Positions 22,711-33,829 of a DNA stretch of 41,279 bases are shown here, in pieces; position 1 is the stretch's first letter; every line of letters begins with the position of its first letter. The translations under genes were made by a program, and so were the position numbers. The stretch is from Acidimicrobiales bacterium (GTDB taxonomy: Bacteria; Actinomycetota; Acidimicrobiia; Acidimicrobiales; GCA-2861595). The stretch is from assembly GCA_030448025.1 (NCBI GenBank), contig JAUJNQ010000001.1:352852-394130 (forward strand), read 5' to 3'. The notes under the pieces were generated by a model that ran no database searches, was not told the DNA's origin, and was given only the letters and a program-made list of their open reading frames with translations.

Positions 22711-24357
22711 TCAGCTCACTCGGAGCGCGTGGCGGAAGCGTCGCACCCGCTGCACGCGGCCCGCGGTGCCGTGGGTGGTGGCCACCACCTCGACCAGGAG
22801 CAGACCCGCACCGGGTTCGCCCGCCCGCGGCTCCACCCGCCCCTCGGCCGCTGTCAGGGACCAACGGCTCGGCCCGCCGGACAGCAGGGACGCCGGATGG
22901 CCTTGGACCGTGACACGGACGGGACCCTCTTCGTCCGATGGATCGAGCTCCTCGTTGGCCAGGTCGACGCTGACGGGCACACCCAGGCTCTCACCGGCGG
23001 CGGCCGACAGGGCCGGCCCCGCCGTGCTCATCAACCAGGTCTCGTCGAGGTCCAATGCCTGCGACTCACCCGTGCGGGGGTCCACCACCACCACCCGGTG
23101 GTGGTTGGTGTCTGCCACCACCAGCCGGCCGTCGGCCATCACGTCCAGGCCTCCCGGCTCGTCCAGGCCGTCGACGGCCAACGTGCGCAGCGTTGCGCCG
23201 TCCCACACTCGCAGCAGGGAGTTGAACGTGTCGGCCACGTAGACATGGCGCCCGTCGCCAGAGGCGGCCACTCCGAGGGGGTGCTGGAGGCGGGCATCGT
23301 CGGATCCACCGTCCTCGACGCCCCAGTCGAACAGCCCTTGGCCCACCAGCGTGACAACGTCTCCCGACCTCGTGAGCACACGCAGGGCGCTGGCCGCGGC
23401 GTCGACGAAGACGATGCCCTCGGGCGTGCGGGAGACCCCGCAGGGCTGGGCCAGTAGCGCCTGGGTGGCCGGACCGTCCTCCAGGCCCTCCTCACCCGTT
23501 CCCGCCGCCAGCAGGACTCGCTGCTCGCCGGGCCGCACCCGTGCCAGTCGCTGGCGGCCCGCCTCGGCGATCACCAGGGAACCGTCATCCTCCACCACCA
23601 CGTCCCAGGGCGAGGACATCCCGTCGGCCAGCACCACCCCATCGGTACGGACCACTCGGTTGGCGCCGGCGTCGCACACCATCACCATCTCGCCGTCGAA
23701 GCGCACCCCCTGAGGCTGGACGAAGCCGGTGTGGGCCTCGAGCACCAGCCCATCCGTCGTGCACACCAGCACCTGGTCATGGGCGGTGTCGGCGATGGCG
23801 AGGCGCACTCCGTCGCCTGACACAGCCACCTTGCCCGGGAAGGCCAGCAGCCCGCCGGGAGGCATGCCCGGGTCGAGGTCGATGGGCTCGGTTGCCAGCG
23901 TGCCCCGTGCCTCGTGGCTGGCCACCACTTCGGTGATGACCTTGGCCAACTCCCGGCCGTGGCCCTCGCCGGTGAGGGCGCCCACGACGTAGCCCTTGGG
24001 GTCGACAAGCACGAGCGTGGGCCTGGCCCGGATCCCGTAGCGCTCCCAGGTGGTGAGGTTGGGGTCGTCCAACACCGGATGGGCGATGCGATGGCGGCGC
24101 ACGGCTCGCTCCACCGATTGATGCTCGGCCTCTCGGGGGAACTTGGGCGAGTGCACGCCCACCACCATCAGCTCCTCGCTGAAGCGCCGCTCGATGCGTC
24201 GCAGCTCCTCGATCACCCGCAGGCAGTTGACGCTGGAGTAGGCCCAGAAGTGAAGGAGGACCACCTTGCCGCGGAGTGCCTTCAGGCTGAGGGGGCGATC
24301 CACGCCGATCCAGCCGCCGTCACCGGACAGCTCGGGAGCGCGAGCCCGCGCCGGCAA
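22711..24357 (-). CDS. Thioredoxin-like/NHL-repeat protein (NHLRC2-like)
   Basis: A 548-aa protein with a TlpA-type thioredoxin domain (about 1-150: LKALRGKVVLLHFWAYSSVN, then GIRARPTLVLVDPKGYVVG with the cis-Pro), an NHL beta-propeller (about 165-430; repeats such as GVAASGDGRHVYVADTFNSL and GLDVMADGRLVVADTNHHRV), and a C-terminal beta domain (about 440-548). This is the NHLRC2 architecture. The active site of that group is YCCINC; here it reads YSSVNC (residues 40-45), so only the last Cys remains and normal dithiol chemistry is lost. There is no signal peptide. It lies 6 bp downstream of the NlpC/P60 gene on the same strand. Confidence 0.9.
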   Translation of the reverse strand: MPARARAPELSGDGGWIGVDRPLSLKALRGKVVLLHFWAYSSVNCLRVIEELRRIERRFSEELMVVGVHSPKFPREAEHQSVERAVRRHRIAHPVLDDPNLTTWERYGIRARPTLVLVDPKGYVVGALTGEGHGRELAKVITEVVASHEARGTLATEPIDLDPGMPPGGLLAFPGKVAVSGDGVRLAIADTAHDQVLVCTTDGLVLEAHTGFVQPQGVRFDGEMVMVCDAGANRVVRTDGVVLADGMSSPWDVVVEDDGSLVIAEAGRQRLARVRPGEQRVLLAAGTGEEGLEDGPATQALLAQPCGVSRTPEGIVFVDAAASALRVLTRSGDVVTLVGQGLFDWGVEDGGSDDARLQHPLGVAASGDGRHVYVADTFNSLLRVWDGATLRTLAVDGLDEPGGLDVMADGRLVVADTNHHRVVVVDPRTGESQALDLDETWLMSTAGPALSAAAGESLGVPVSVDLANEELDPSDEEGPVRVTVQGHPASLLSGGPSRWSLTAAEGRVEPRAGEPGAGLLLVEVVATTHGTAGRVQRVRRFRHALRVS

Positions 24358-24363
24358 CTCGTC

Positions 24364-25572
24364 CTAGCCCACCCGGCCGACGCCGGCCATGTCCCGCCGG
24401 TAGATCGACGCGTAGCGCACGGGGGTGCCCGTCTGGGAGGCCTCCACCATGGTGCCGCCGCCGACGTATATCCCCATGTGGTGGATGGGACTGCCGTAGA
24501 AGACCAGGTCGCCGGGCTGGATCTGGGACAAGGGAACCCGGCTGGTGGCGGCGAACTGAGCCCGTGAGGAGTGCGGGAGCGACTTCCCGCCGGCCCGCCA
24601 TGCCCACAGAGTGAGGCCGGAGCAGTCGAAGCTGTCGGGACCGGCGGCGCCCCAGCGGTAGGGCTTGCCGAGCTGTCGCCTAGCCTCGGCGATGGCCGCC
24701 TCCGCTCCTGCGGCAGGGCGGCCGGTGGCCGCGCCGGGCTCAGGCGCCTGGTCGAGGATCGGTGCCGCCTCCGGCCGGCGGGGCGCCGGGGGGCGACCCG
24801 GCGTCGGAGCCGCGGGTGGGGGAACGGCGGCGGCGACGACCGCGGCCCGGGCCTGGCGGGCGGCCAACTCTGCCTGAGCCTTCGACGCCTCTTCGGTGGC
24901 GCGCCTCTCTGCCGCTGCGGCCACCAGGGTGGCGAGCTCTCCCTGCACCCGTTGCAGGGTGGCTTCTTGGGCCCCCGCCGCCTCCTCGGCGGCCCGCCGG
25001 CGGGACTCCACCTGGCCGAGCGCCTCCTTGGCCGAGCGTTGCGCCCCGTCGAGCTGGCTCCGCTCGGACTCCAGGTTCTGGCGGGCGGCGCGAAGATCCT
25101 CCAGAGCGGCCTGCTGGCGCCCGCCCACCTCCTTCACGTAGACGGTGCGCACGGCCAGGTCGTCGCTGGAGCCGGCCACCATGGCCTGCATGGCGGGGAG
25201 CTCGCCGCCCTTCACGTAGGACGCCACGGCCTGGCCCCGGAGGCGGGAGCGGGCCTCGCCCACCCGGAGATCGGTGAGGCGAAGCTTCTCCTCGGCGGTC
25301 CGGGCCCTCCCGCTCACCTCGTCGGCGTGGAGGCGTGCCTGGTCCAGGTCCTCGGACAGCACGCTCACCTTGCGGCCCTGTTCCTCGAGGGCCTCGGCGA
25401 TACGGGCGGCCTGGGCCCGCTTGTCCGCCACGGTGTCGGCGGAGACCGGCGCGGCGCCGATCGCCGTGGCCGTGACCGTGAAGGCCAGGGACGCGGCGAC
25501 AGCCGGAACTTTGCGAAGGAGGGAAGTGAGACGCATTACCCGGTGGGTTCGGCGTGAGCAGCCGGTCTTCAC
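24364..25572 (-). CDS. Secreted NlpC/P60 peptidoglycan endopeptidase, RipA-like
   Basis: A 402-aa exported cell-wall hydrolase. The signal peptide is a basic region, then [20 protein letters not shown] with likely cleavage after PVSA. A long coiled coil (about 45-245, [20 protein letters not shown] onward) precedes a Pro-rich linker and the catalytic NlpC/P60 domain (about 290-402): [20 protein letters not shown] with the nucleophile Cys, [20 protein letters not shown] with the catalytic His. Coiled coil plus NlpC/P60 is the RipA layout for splitting peptide stems during daughter-cell separation. The start at GTG 25572 is supported by a -10 box 5 nt upstream; ATG 25536 would give a cleaner signal peptide. 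Confidence 0.93.
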   Translation of the reverse strand: MKTGCSRRTHRVMRLTSLLRKVPAVAASLAFTVTATAIGAAPVSADTVADKRAQAARIAEALEEQGRKVSVLSEDLDQARLHADEVSGRARTAEEKLRLTDLRVGEARSRLRGQAVASYVKGGELPAMQAMVAGSSDDLAVRTVYVKEVGGRQQAALEDLRAARQNLESERSQLDGAQRSAKEALGQVESRRRAAEEAAGAQEATLQRVQGELATLVAAAAERRATEEASKAQAELAARQARAAVVAAAVPPPAAPTPGRPPAPRRPEAAPILDQAPEPGAATGRPAAGAEAAIAEARRQLGKPYRWGAAGPDSFDCSGLTLWAWRAGGKSLPHSSRAQFAATSRVPLSQIQPGDLVFYGSPIHHMGIYVGGGTMVEASQTGTPVRYASIYRRDMAGVGRVG

Positions 25573-25577
25573 CTCTC

Positions 25578-25583
25578 AGGCTA
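25578..25583 (-). promoter_or_regulatory. Probable -10 box (TAGCCT) of the NlpC/P60 gene
   Basis: On the minus strand TAGCCT is followed by GAGAG and the GTG at 25572: leaderless spacing. It is back to back with the fumC -10 box, all within 69 bp. Confidence 0.5.
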
Positions 25584-25628
25584 CCGGGTGGCCCCCGGGC
25601 GCGGCGAACCGGACGGCACTGGTAGGGC

Positions 25629-25634
25629 TACGGT
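25629..25634 (+). promoter_or_regulatory. Probable -10 box (TACGGT) of fumC
   Basis: TACGGT is followed by exactly 7 nt and ATG 25642; leaderless spacing. Confidence 0.55.
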
Positions 25635-25641
25635 GCGCCCG

Positions 25642-27024
25642 ATGACCGACTCCCGCGTCGAGCGCGACTCGATGGGCGACGTGCGGGTCCCAGGCTTTGC
25701 CAAGTGGGGTGCTCAAACGCAACGCTCCGTCGAGAACTTCCCAGTCTCCGGGTTGCGCCTCGACCCAGGCCTGGTGGCAGCCCTGGGGCGGATAAAGGCC
25801 GCCGCCGCCCTGGAGAACGCCAAGCTCGGAGTGTTGGACGAGGACGTGGCCCGGGCGATCCACCTCGCGGCCACCGAGGTGGCCGAAGGCCATCTCTTCG
25901 ACCAGTTCCCCGTCGACGTGTACCAGACGGGCTCGGGCACGTCGTCGAACATGAACGCCAACGAGGTCATCGCCCACCTGGCGTCGGAGCGGCTCGGCAG
26001 GAGCGTTCACCCCAACGACCACGTGAACGCCTCCCAGTCCTCGAACGACGTCTTTCCTTCTGCCATCCACCTGGCTGCCACTCTGGGCATCAGCACCGGG
26101 CTGATCCCCGCTCTGGAACATCTCTCCCGTTCCCTGAGGCGCAAGCAGGAGCAGTTTGCGACGGTGGTGAAGGCCGGCCGCACCCATCTGATGGACGCCA
26201 CCCCGGTCACCCTGGGCCAGGAGCTGGGGGGCTATGCGCGCGCCGTCGAGGCCGGCGTGGAGCGGCTCCACGCGGCGCTGCCCCGCATCGGTGAGCTGCC
26301 GCTGGGCGGCACGGCGGTGGGCACCGGCGTCAATGCCCCTGCCGGCTTCGCCGCAGGCGTCATCGAGCGCCTGGCCCGTGATCTCGACCTGCCGCTCACC
26401 GAGGCCCGAGACCACTTCGAGGCCCAGGGCAGCCGGGATGCACTGGTGGAGGCGAGCGGGGTGCTCCGCACCGTGGCGCTGTCGCTCTACAAGACGGCCA
26501 ACGACCTTCGGTGGATGTCGAGCGGACCGAACGCTGGCCTGGCCGAGATCCACCTCCCCGACCTGCAGCCCGGCTCGTCGATCATGCCCGGCAAGGTGAA
26601 CCCGGTCATCCCGGAGGCCGTGTGCCAGGTGGTGGCCCAGGTGGTGGGCAACGACGCGGCGGTGGCCTTCGGTGGGGCTGCGGGCAACTTCGAGCTCAAC
26701 GTCATGATGCCGGTCATGGCCCGCAACGTTCTCGAGTCCATCCGTCTCCTCGCCTCGGTCAGCCGCCTCCTCGCCGACCGCTGCGTCGACGGCATCGAGG
26801 CCGACGTGGAGCGCTGCCGGCGCTACGCCGAATCCTCACCGTCCATGGGCACGTCCCTCAACCCCTACCTCGGCTACGAGCTGGCGACCGAGGTCGTGAA
26901 GGAGGCCACCCGGACGGCCCGCTCGATCCGCGAGGTCGTCCTCGGTCGTGGCCTGATGACCGACGAGGAGCTGGATCGGGCCCTCGACGTCATGGCCTCC
27001 ACCAGGGGCGGCGTCGCCAAGTGA
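25642..27024 (+). CDS. fumC: Class II fumarate hydratase
   Basis: Fumarase C interconverts fumarate and malate in the TCA cycle as a cytoplasmic homotetramer without an iron-sulfur cluster. At 460 aa it has the usual length. Motifs: [17 protein letters not shown] near the N-terminus; [14 protein letters not shown] (the S-T-S substrate loop); [35 protein letters not shown] with the catalytic His; and the signature [15 protein letters not shown] holding the catalytic Ser loop. The C-terminal [16 protein letters not shown] is also conserved. Start ATG 25642 is set by the promoter spacing and the family N-terminus; the frame is open upstream to 25588. It converges on the thioredoxin-like gene 7 bp downstream. 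Confidence 0.96.
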   Translation: MTDSRVERDSMGDVRVPGFAKWGAQTQRSVENFPVSGLRLDPGLVAALGRIKAAAALENAKLGVLDEDVARAIHLAATEVAEGHLFDQFPVDVYQTGSGTSSNMNANEVIAHLASERLGRSVHPNDHVNASQSSNDVFPSAIHLAATLGISTGLIPALEHLSRSLRRKQEQFATVVKAGRTHLMDATPVTLGQELGGYARAVEAGVERLHAALPRIGELPLGGTAVGTGVNAPAGFAAGVIERLARDLDLPLTEARDHFEAQGSRDALVEASGVLRTVALSLYKTANDLRWMSSGPNAGLAEIHLPDLQPGSSIMPGKVNPVIPEAVCQVVAQVVGNDAAVAFGGAAGNFELNVMMPVMARNVLESIRLLASVSRLLADRCVDGIEADVERCRRYAESSPSMGTSLNPYLGYELATEVVKEATRTARSIREVVLGRGLMTDEELDRALDVMASTRGGVAK

Positions 27025-27031
27025 TCGTTGC

Positions 27032-27523
27032 TCAGCGCAGAGCGGGAGATCCCTCGAACGGACCAGGGTCGTTGGGGTCGGGAAGCGCAGGCGGTATCCA
27101 CGCCATGTTCTTGGCCAGCCGGTTCACCACCGCCCGCCACTGGGAGGGCTCCCAGCCCTCGGCCGCACCCACCACCACGCCGTCGGTCCCCACGTGGACG
27201 ATGGCCGGGAGACGCTGGAACCCGAAGCCGGCAATGGCGCTGCGATCAGGGTCGGCGAACACGAGCAGGCGGTCGGCACGGCTCCCCAGGAACTCCCGGC
27301 ACTCGTCGGCGTCCCCGGCCACCAGAAAGGCCACCCGGCAGTCCGCTTCGTAGAAGTTGGTGAGGACCCGCTCAGCGGTGGGCAGGATCCACCGGCTCGT
27401 CTTCTGCGAGGGGTCGACGGCCACGAATACGAGGTCGAAGCTGGTCAGCCACTGGCCGAGGGAGCGCTCCTCGCCTTCCATGGGCGCCAGGCGCAGTGCC
27501 AGGTCGGGGTTGGTGACCACCAC
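27032..27523 (-). CDS. Thioredoxin-fold protein without a CxxC motif
   Basis: A 163-aa protein, probable thioredoxin-like fold, exact family not recognised. It starts at GTG 27523, 7 nt after a TACCTT box. The first half has a strand FDLVFVAVDPSQKTSRW and Cys in YEADCRVAFLVAGDADECRE. The second half, RLLVFADPDRSAIAGFGFQR, then LPAIVHVGTDGVVVGAAEGW, follows the thioredoxin/peroxiredoxin pattern with a cis-Pro after the strand turn and a beta hairpin. There is no CxxC. The tail WIPPALPDPNDPGPFEGSPA is Pro-rich and disordered. A role in redox sensing is possible, but that is inference. It is divergent from the eIF2B-like gene with 90 bp between starts. Confidence 0.7.
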   Translation of the reverse strand: MVVTNPDLALRLAPMEGEERSLGQWLTSFDLVFVAVDPSQKTSRWILPTAERVLTNFYEADCRVAFLVAGDADECREFLGSRADRLLVFADPDRSAIAGFGFQRLPAIVHVGTDGVVVGAAEGWEPSQWRAVVNRLAKNMAWIPPALPDPNDPGPFEGSPALR

Positions 27524-27530
27524 TGGCGAC

Positions 27531-27536
27531 AAGGTA
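27531..27536 (-). promoter_or_regulatory. Probable -10 box (TACCTT) of the thioredoxin-fold gene
   Basis: On the minus strand TACCTT is followed by 7 nt and GTG 27523. Confidence 0.5.
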
Positions 27537-27603
27537 GCCAAGGAGGGCCGCCGGACGCGGCCTTGGCTCACCTCGCCCAGAGCCGCCCGAGCGCCAACCT
27601 GGC

Positions 27604-27609
27604 TAACGT
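27604..27609 (+). promoter_or_regulatory. Probable -10 box (TAACGT) of the eIF2B-like gene
   Basis: TAACGT is followed by 4 nt and ATG 27614. The 67 bp between it and the divergent -10 box contain no other visible site. Confidence 0.45.
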
Positions 27610-27613
27610 CGCC

Positions 27614-28480
27614 ATGGTGCACCCGATCGAGCGGCTGCGCTCCGTGGCCCGCGCCGAAGGAGCTGGACCTTCGCTCCTCGTGAGGGAGGCGGCCGAGGCG
27701 TTGGTGGGCCTGGACCCCCATTCGCTGTCGGTGAGCTTCACGGGGCCCGCCGTGATGGAGCCCGGCCGGGTCCCGCCCGATCCGAGAGCGTTCGTGATCG
27801 CCCTCCGCCGCCTAGTGGACCGCCACCCGAGGGTTGGCCCCATGTGGTGGTTGGCGGCACGGGTGATGGCCGCCGCCGACCCCGGCACGGAGGCCCGGCG
27901 AGCGTGCGATGCCCTCGAGATGGATTCCACGCCGAAGGTGTTGGGCTCGGCGCTCCCGGATGACACCACCGTCGTCGTCGTGGGTTGGCCGGAGCAGGTG
28001 TCACAGACCCTCCGTCGAAGGGGTGACCTCGAGGTGCTGGTGGTGGACTGCCTGGGCGAGGGCTTCGAGCTCGCTCGCCACCTCCGCAGCTCCGGCATGG
28101 AGGCCGACCTGGTGCCCGACGCCGGCTTGGGGATGGCGGTCTGCGAGGCCGACCTGGTGGTCCTCGAGGCGACGGCGCTCGGCCCTCACGGGTTCCTCGC
28201 CGCCGCCGGCTCTCGGGCCGCTGCGGCCGTGGCGCACTACGCCGGCATCCCCGTCTGGCTGGCCGCGGGGGTGGGACGGGTCCTGCCCGCCCGGTTGTGG
28301 GAAGCGCTCCTGGCGCGCCTGGACCAGGCTTCCGACGAGCCGTGGCACTGCTCCGAGGAGGTGGTGCCCCTGGCGCTGATCGACCACGTGGCCCGCCCCG
28401 AAGGCGTGCTCGCAGCCGACGACGCCCCCGGCCGCGGCGATTGCCCCGCCGTCGCCGAGCTGTTGCGCCCGATCGGGTAG
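27614..28480 (+). CDS. eIF2B / MtnA-like (IF-2B fold) protein
   Basis: A 288-aa protein resembling the IF-2B superfamily (eIF2B alpha/beta/delta, methylthioribose-1-phosphate isomerase, ribose-1,5-bisphosphate isomerase). An N-terminal helical half (about 1-100) is followed by a Rossmann-like half: [58 protein letters not shown], then [20 protein letters not shown] and [18 protein letters not shown]. The family's substrate Cys/Asp pair cannot be assigned with certainty (DAG in the third segment, Cys in AVCEAD), so an enzymatic role is unproven. It leads a co-directional run; the peptidase gene starts 15 bp after its stop. Confidence 0.75.
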   Translation: MVHPIERLRSVARAEGAGPSLLVREAAEALVGLDPHSLSVSFTGPAVMEPGRVPPDPRAFVIALRRLVDRHPRVGPMWWLAARVMAAADPGTEARRACDALEMDSTPKVLGSALPDDTTVVVVGWPEQVSQTLRRRGDLEVLVVDCLGEGFELARHLRSSGMEADLVPDAGLGMAVCEADLVVLEATALGPHGFLAAAGSRAAAAVAHYAGIPVWLAAGVGRVLPARLWEALLARLDQASDEPWHCSEEVVPLALIDHVARPEGVLAADDAPGRGDCPAVAELLRPIG

Positions 28481-28494
28481 TTCCGCACGTCTTG

Positions 28495-30660
<2,166 letters not shown>

Positions 30661-30734
30661 CCCACCGGTCATCGACGGTGATGGCCCGTGGTCAGCCTTG
30701 GGCCGCCGAGTCGGTCGGTAGGCTCGGGGTCCTC

Positions 30735-31436
30735 GTGGAGGAGCGCAGCCCTCACATCGTCGACGCCGTGATCGTCGACGCCGTGGTCCCGGCCCGGAAC
30801 GAGGCTCCCACCGTGGCCGATGTCGTCGCCGCCTGCCGGGGTTGCCGGTACGTGCGCGAGGTCATCGTGGTCGACGACGGATCGACCGACGGCACGGCCG
30901 AGCTGGCCGCCGCCGCCGGAGCCAAGGTCATACGCCGCGACGGGGAGGGCTCCAAGGCGCTGGCCATGGAGGCCGGCGTCAACGCATCCGACGCCGATGC
31001 CCTTCTCTTTGCCGACGCGGACCTACTGGGCATCACGAGCCGGCACCTGGACGACATCTGCCGCCCGTTCATGGAGGGACGAGCCACGATGTCGTTCGGC
31101 ATCTTCGACTACGGCGTCTGGAACTGGCTCGTGCTGCGGTTCCCGCCCACCTCGGGCGAGCGCATCGTTCCCCGCTGGGTCTTCGAGGCCGTGCCCCCGG
31201 AGAAGCGGGAGGGCTACCTGATCGAGATCTTCATCAACGAGGTGATCACCGAGGGCCGAATGCCCATCACGGCCCGGGTGATGCGAGGCGTGACGCATCG
31301 CACCAAGCGGATCAAGTTCGGACGCATCGAGGGATACCGCCGCAGCTGGCGCATGCTGCGCGACCTCTGGAAGCTGTGGGGTGTGTGCCGGAAGCGCACG
31401 TACTGGTTCTTCCTGCGCGACGTCACCTTCGAGTAG
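30735..31436 (+). CDS. GT2-family glycosyltransferase
   Basis: A 233-aa glycosyltransferase family 2 protein, GT-A fold: DAVVPARNEAPTVADVVAAC (nucleotide-sugar strand and loop), VREVIVVDDGSTDGTAELAA, GSKALAMEAGV, then the metal-binding FADADLLGI. The rest has RIVPRWVFEAVPPEKREGYL and EIFINEVITEGRMPITARVM, and a basic Trp-rich C-terminus (RRSWRMLRDLWKLWG). It resembles glucosyl-3-phosphoglycerate synthase-like GT2 proteins, but is shorter, so donor and acceptor are open. GTG 30735 is preferred: TAGGCT at 30719 would be a -10 box with a 10-nt leader. ATG 30681 in the same frame is an alternative. It is 74 bp after the peptidase gene. Confidence 0.85.
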   Translation: MEERSPHIVDAVIVDAVVPARNEAPTVADVVAACRGCRYVREVIVVDDGSTDGTAELAAAAGAKVIRRDGEGSKALAMEAGVNASDADALLFADADLLGITSRHLDDICRPFMEGRATMSFGIFDYGVWNWLVLRFPPTSGERIVPRWVFEAVPPEKREGYLIEIFINEVITEGRMPITARVMRGVTHRTKRIKFGRIEGYRRSWRMLRDLWKLWGVCRKRTYWFFLRDVTFE

Positions 31437-31501
31437 CCGTCAGCCCTGCCCCTCGTAGAGGGTGCAACCTCCGGGCCCCTGCACTGGGCCAGACTCGGGC
31501 C

Positions 31502-32416
31502 ATGAACGTTCACCGGAGCGTCCTCGCCATGGTCACCTTGGCTGTGATCCTCACTGCCTGCTCCGGCGGGGATCAGAGCGAGGTGGCCGACCCCACGACG
31601 TCGAGCACCGTGGCCCTCGACACCACGACGACCACCGAGCCGCCCACCACGACCACCACGCCCGCACCGTCGACCACGACCACGGCTCCGGGGCTCGGTC
31701 CCGGAGCAAGGGGACCGGAGGTGCGAGCGCTCGAGCAGCGCCTGTCCGAGCTGCGCTACGACCCAGGCACGGTCGACGGCGTGTTCGACGCCACCACTGG
31801 TCACGCCGTGCTGGCCTTCCAGAAGGTGAACGCCATGGTCCGCACCAGCCGGGCCACCCCCGACGTGGTGGCCGGCGTCTCCCGGGCTCGCCCTCCGGCG
31901 CCCATGCTGGCCAGCGGGGGCGCCAACCGCGTGGAGATCGACCTCAAGCGCCAGGTGCTGTTCCTTTGGATCGACGGCGCGCTCGCCCGCGTCCTGCCCG
32001 TCTCCAGCGGAAACGGGAAGAGGTACTGCGTGCAGGGCGAGTGCGCCACCGCGGTGACGCCGGGAGGGTCATACCGGGTGGGAAGGAAGATCAGGGGGCT
32101 TCGTGTCAGCCGCCTGGGCCAGCTCCACAACCCGCTGTACTTCAACGGGGGAATCGCCATCCACGGCGCGTCGTCGGTCCCCGCCCAGCCCGCCTCCCAC
32201 GGCTGCGTCCGCATCCCCATGTCGGCCTCCTTGTGGTTCTTCGACGCCGTGCCGTCGGGCACGCCGGTCTACGTGTTCGGCGGGCCGAGGGCGCCGGTGC
32301 CGTTCGGCGAGGCAGCTCCCGGTGAAGCTCCCCCCGGCCCACCGCCGCCCACGCTCCCTGACCCCACGCCCACCCCGCCGCCTCCGTCCCCGGCACCCCT
32401 CCTTCCCCTGCCCTAG
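31502..32416 (+). CDS. L,D-transpeptidase lipoprotein with PG-binding domain
   Basis: A 304-aa cell-wall enzyme forming 3-3 peptide cross-links or anchoring. A lipoprotein signal ends in the lipobox LTAC (Cys about residue 21). Then comes a Thr-rich extended linker (about 32-64, runs of T with E/P), then a PG_binding_1 domain (GPEVRALEQRLSELRYDPGT, DGVFDATTGHAVLAFQ), then the YkuD catalytic domain with VEIDLKRQVLFLWIDG and the motif HGASSVPAQPASHGCVRIPM, whose HGC contains the catalytic Cys. A Pro-rich tail closes the protein. ATG 31502 is well placed for the signal peptide. The peptidoglycan theme is shared with the NlpC/P60 gene at 24-25.5 kb. Confidence 0.93.
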   Translation: MNVHRSVLAMVTLAVILTACSGGDQSEVADPTTSSTVALDTTTTTEPPTTTTTPAPSTTTTAPGLGPGARGPEVRALEQRLSELRYDPGTVDGVFDATTGHAVLAFQKVNAMVRTSRATPDVVAGVSRARPPAPMLASGGANRVEIDLKRQVLFLWIDGALARVLPVSSGNGKRYCVQGECATAVTPGGSYRVGRKIRGLRVSRLGQLHNPLYFNGGIAIHGASSVPAQPASHGCVRIPMSASLWFFDAVPSGTPVYVFGGPRAPVPFGEAAPGEAPPGPPPPTLPDPTPTPPPPSPAPLLPLP

Positions 32417-32428
32417 GGCCGGCTGGCG

Positions 32429-33172
32429 ATGGACAGCTCCATGCGGCCGGTGCTCCGGAGCGACGAGCTGAGCGCCGGCGTCAGCCCCACCCAGCCGGAG
32501 ATCCGCCGTGTGAGCGCCGGTGAGACGGACGTCTTGCTGGCGCGCCTCGAAGGCGGGCGAGTGATCGCCTTCACGCCGACGTGCCCGCACCAGGACACGA
32601 GCTTGGAGGACGCCACGGTTTGGGATGGCAGCCTGCGTTGTCCCCGCCATCTGTACCTCTACGACCCGGACACGGGCGAGAACATCCTCCCTGCCCGTGA
32701 CGCCCTCCCCGGCACGCTGTGGAAGCTCCGCCCCGGCTACCTCAGCGTGTACCGGGTGGAGGAGCGGGAGGGCTGGATCTGGGTCGCCGGCGCCCCCGAG
32801 CCTCCACCTGCGACCTACGACCCGGATCAGGAACGCCGCCCCTCCCGTCCGCCCGAGCCAGACGCGCCCGCCAACGCCGCCCCCACTGGGCCCCTGGTGC
32901 ATCCGAGCGAGGAGCTGGGTGCAACCGCAGGCGAGGAGCTCGAGGTGGAGTTGGCCACCTCGCTCCGGCCTGGGTACCTGTGGCGGGGAGAGGTGGGCGA
33001 TGGGCTGGTCGTGGTGAGCCAGCGCATCGACCCCGGCAGCGGCGCCACCTTCCGCGTGCGCATCCGTGCCGGCGACCCCGGCGAGGCCACCATGCGATGG
33101 ATCTACGCCCGTCCGTGGGACGTGGAGCCGGCCGAGGTCCGCATCTTCGTGGTCCGCATCGCTCCGTCGTAG
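32429..33172 (+). CDS. Rieske 2Fe-2S protein fused to a chagasin-like domain
   Basis: A 247-aa protein, no signal peptide. Residues 10-120 are a Rieske ferredoxin domain with both ligand pairs: CPH (52-54) and CPRH (71-74), separated by SLEDATVWDGSLR. A Pro-rich linker (about 123-155) leads to a second domain (about 165-246): ELEVELATSLRPGYLWRGEV, then GATFRVRIRAGDPGEATMRW, then YARPWDVEPAEVRIFVVRI. This follows the three loops of chagasin / inhibitor family I42 (N-P-T-T-G-Y-x-W, central Gly loop, R-P-W); the first is altered to RPGYLW. The Rieske part implies electron transfer. The I42-like part normally inhibits papain-family proteases, or here may just be a beta-sandwich. It starts 12 bp after the transpeptidase stop, so it is co-transcribed. 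Confidence 0.85.
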   Translation: MDSSMRPVLRSDELSAGVSPTQPEIRRVSAGETDVLLARLEGGRVIAFTPTCPHQDTSLEDATVWDGSLRCPRHLYLYDPDTGENILPARDALPGTLWKLRPGYLSVYRVEEREGWIWVAGAPEPPPATYDPDQERRPSRPPEPDAPANAAPTGPLVHPSEELGATAGEELEVELATSLRPGYLWRGEVGDGLVVVSQRIDPGSGATFRVRIRAGDPGEATMRWIYARPWDVEPAEVRIFVVRIAPS

Positions 33173-33387
33173 GCCTGGTCGAGCAACGTCTGGCCGGCGC
33201 ACCCGGCGCCCGATGCGCGTCGAGCTGCTGCCCTGAGCAAGCTCTCACTCGTCGAGTCGCCCGCCACCACGCCGCTTTGGTCGAGCCGCACGGTCGCCAC
33301 CTCTTGGAGCAGGACACAGGCTCCATCGGAGGGTGCAAGGATGTGGGCCAGGGCCATCGGGTGTGGGCTTAACTTCAGCACATCAGA

Positions 33388-33829
33388 ATGCACATAGACA
33401 TGGATGACGAGCTCGTCGCCGATGTGGATGCCCTGGCCGGCCGGCGGGGGAGGAGCCGGTTCGTACGAGAAGCCGTGATCGCCGCTCTTGACCAGCGCAA
33501 GCGCGCCGCCATGATCCGTTCGGCTCGGGGGTCTGACGCTTGCTACCACTGGCATCAACGTGGAGGAGATCGCCCGGGGCCTGCGTGGGAACGAGCAGGA
33601 ACCAGCGGAGGCGCTGTTCTCGGGTCTGTTCGTCATCCCCGTTGGCGCAGAGGAAGGCTGGCTTGCGGGCGCCTGGCGTCGAAAGGCGGCAGCAGCGGGA
33701 GTCACCATGACCCAAGCCGACTGCCTCATCGCTGCCGCCGTGACCGCTGGAGCCCGCCTCGCAACCGGGAACCCGAAGGATTTCGGATCCATACCGGCTC
33801 CGGTGGAGCACTGGCCCGTGGGCCAGTAG
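33388..33829 (+). pseudogene. VapBC toxin-antitoxin remnant with internal deletion
   Basis: From ATG 33388 the DNA encodes a ribbon-helix-helix antitoxin, MHIDMDDELVADVDALAGRR, then GRSRFVREAVIAALDQRKRA, until about 33530. Then, in another frame, it reads LTLATTGINVEEIARGLRG, then LFVIPVGAEEGWLAGAWRRK, TMTQADCLIAAAVTAGARLA, TGNPKDF, the C-terminal two thirds of a VapC PIN-domain RNase. The second Glu of the PIN site (VEEIARG) and the Asp of TQADCLIAA are there, but the first strand with its catalytic Asp, and the antitoxin C-terminus, are missing. A deletion of the middle explains this. The 215 bp before it (33173-33387) hold no gene I can support. Confidence 0.7.

Noticed and set aside
31600-31690. 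ACC/ACG-rich stretch as a DNA repeat
   Set aside because: It is the Thr-rich linker of the L,D-transpeptidase lipoprotein, a common low-complexity spacer in exported proteins.
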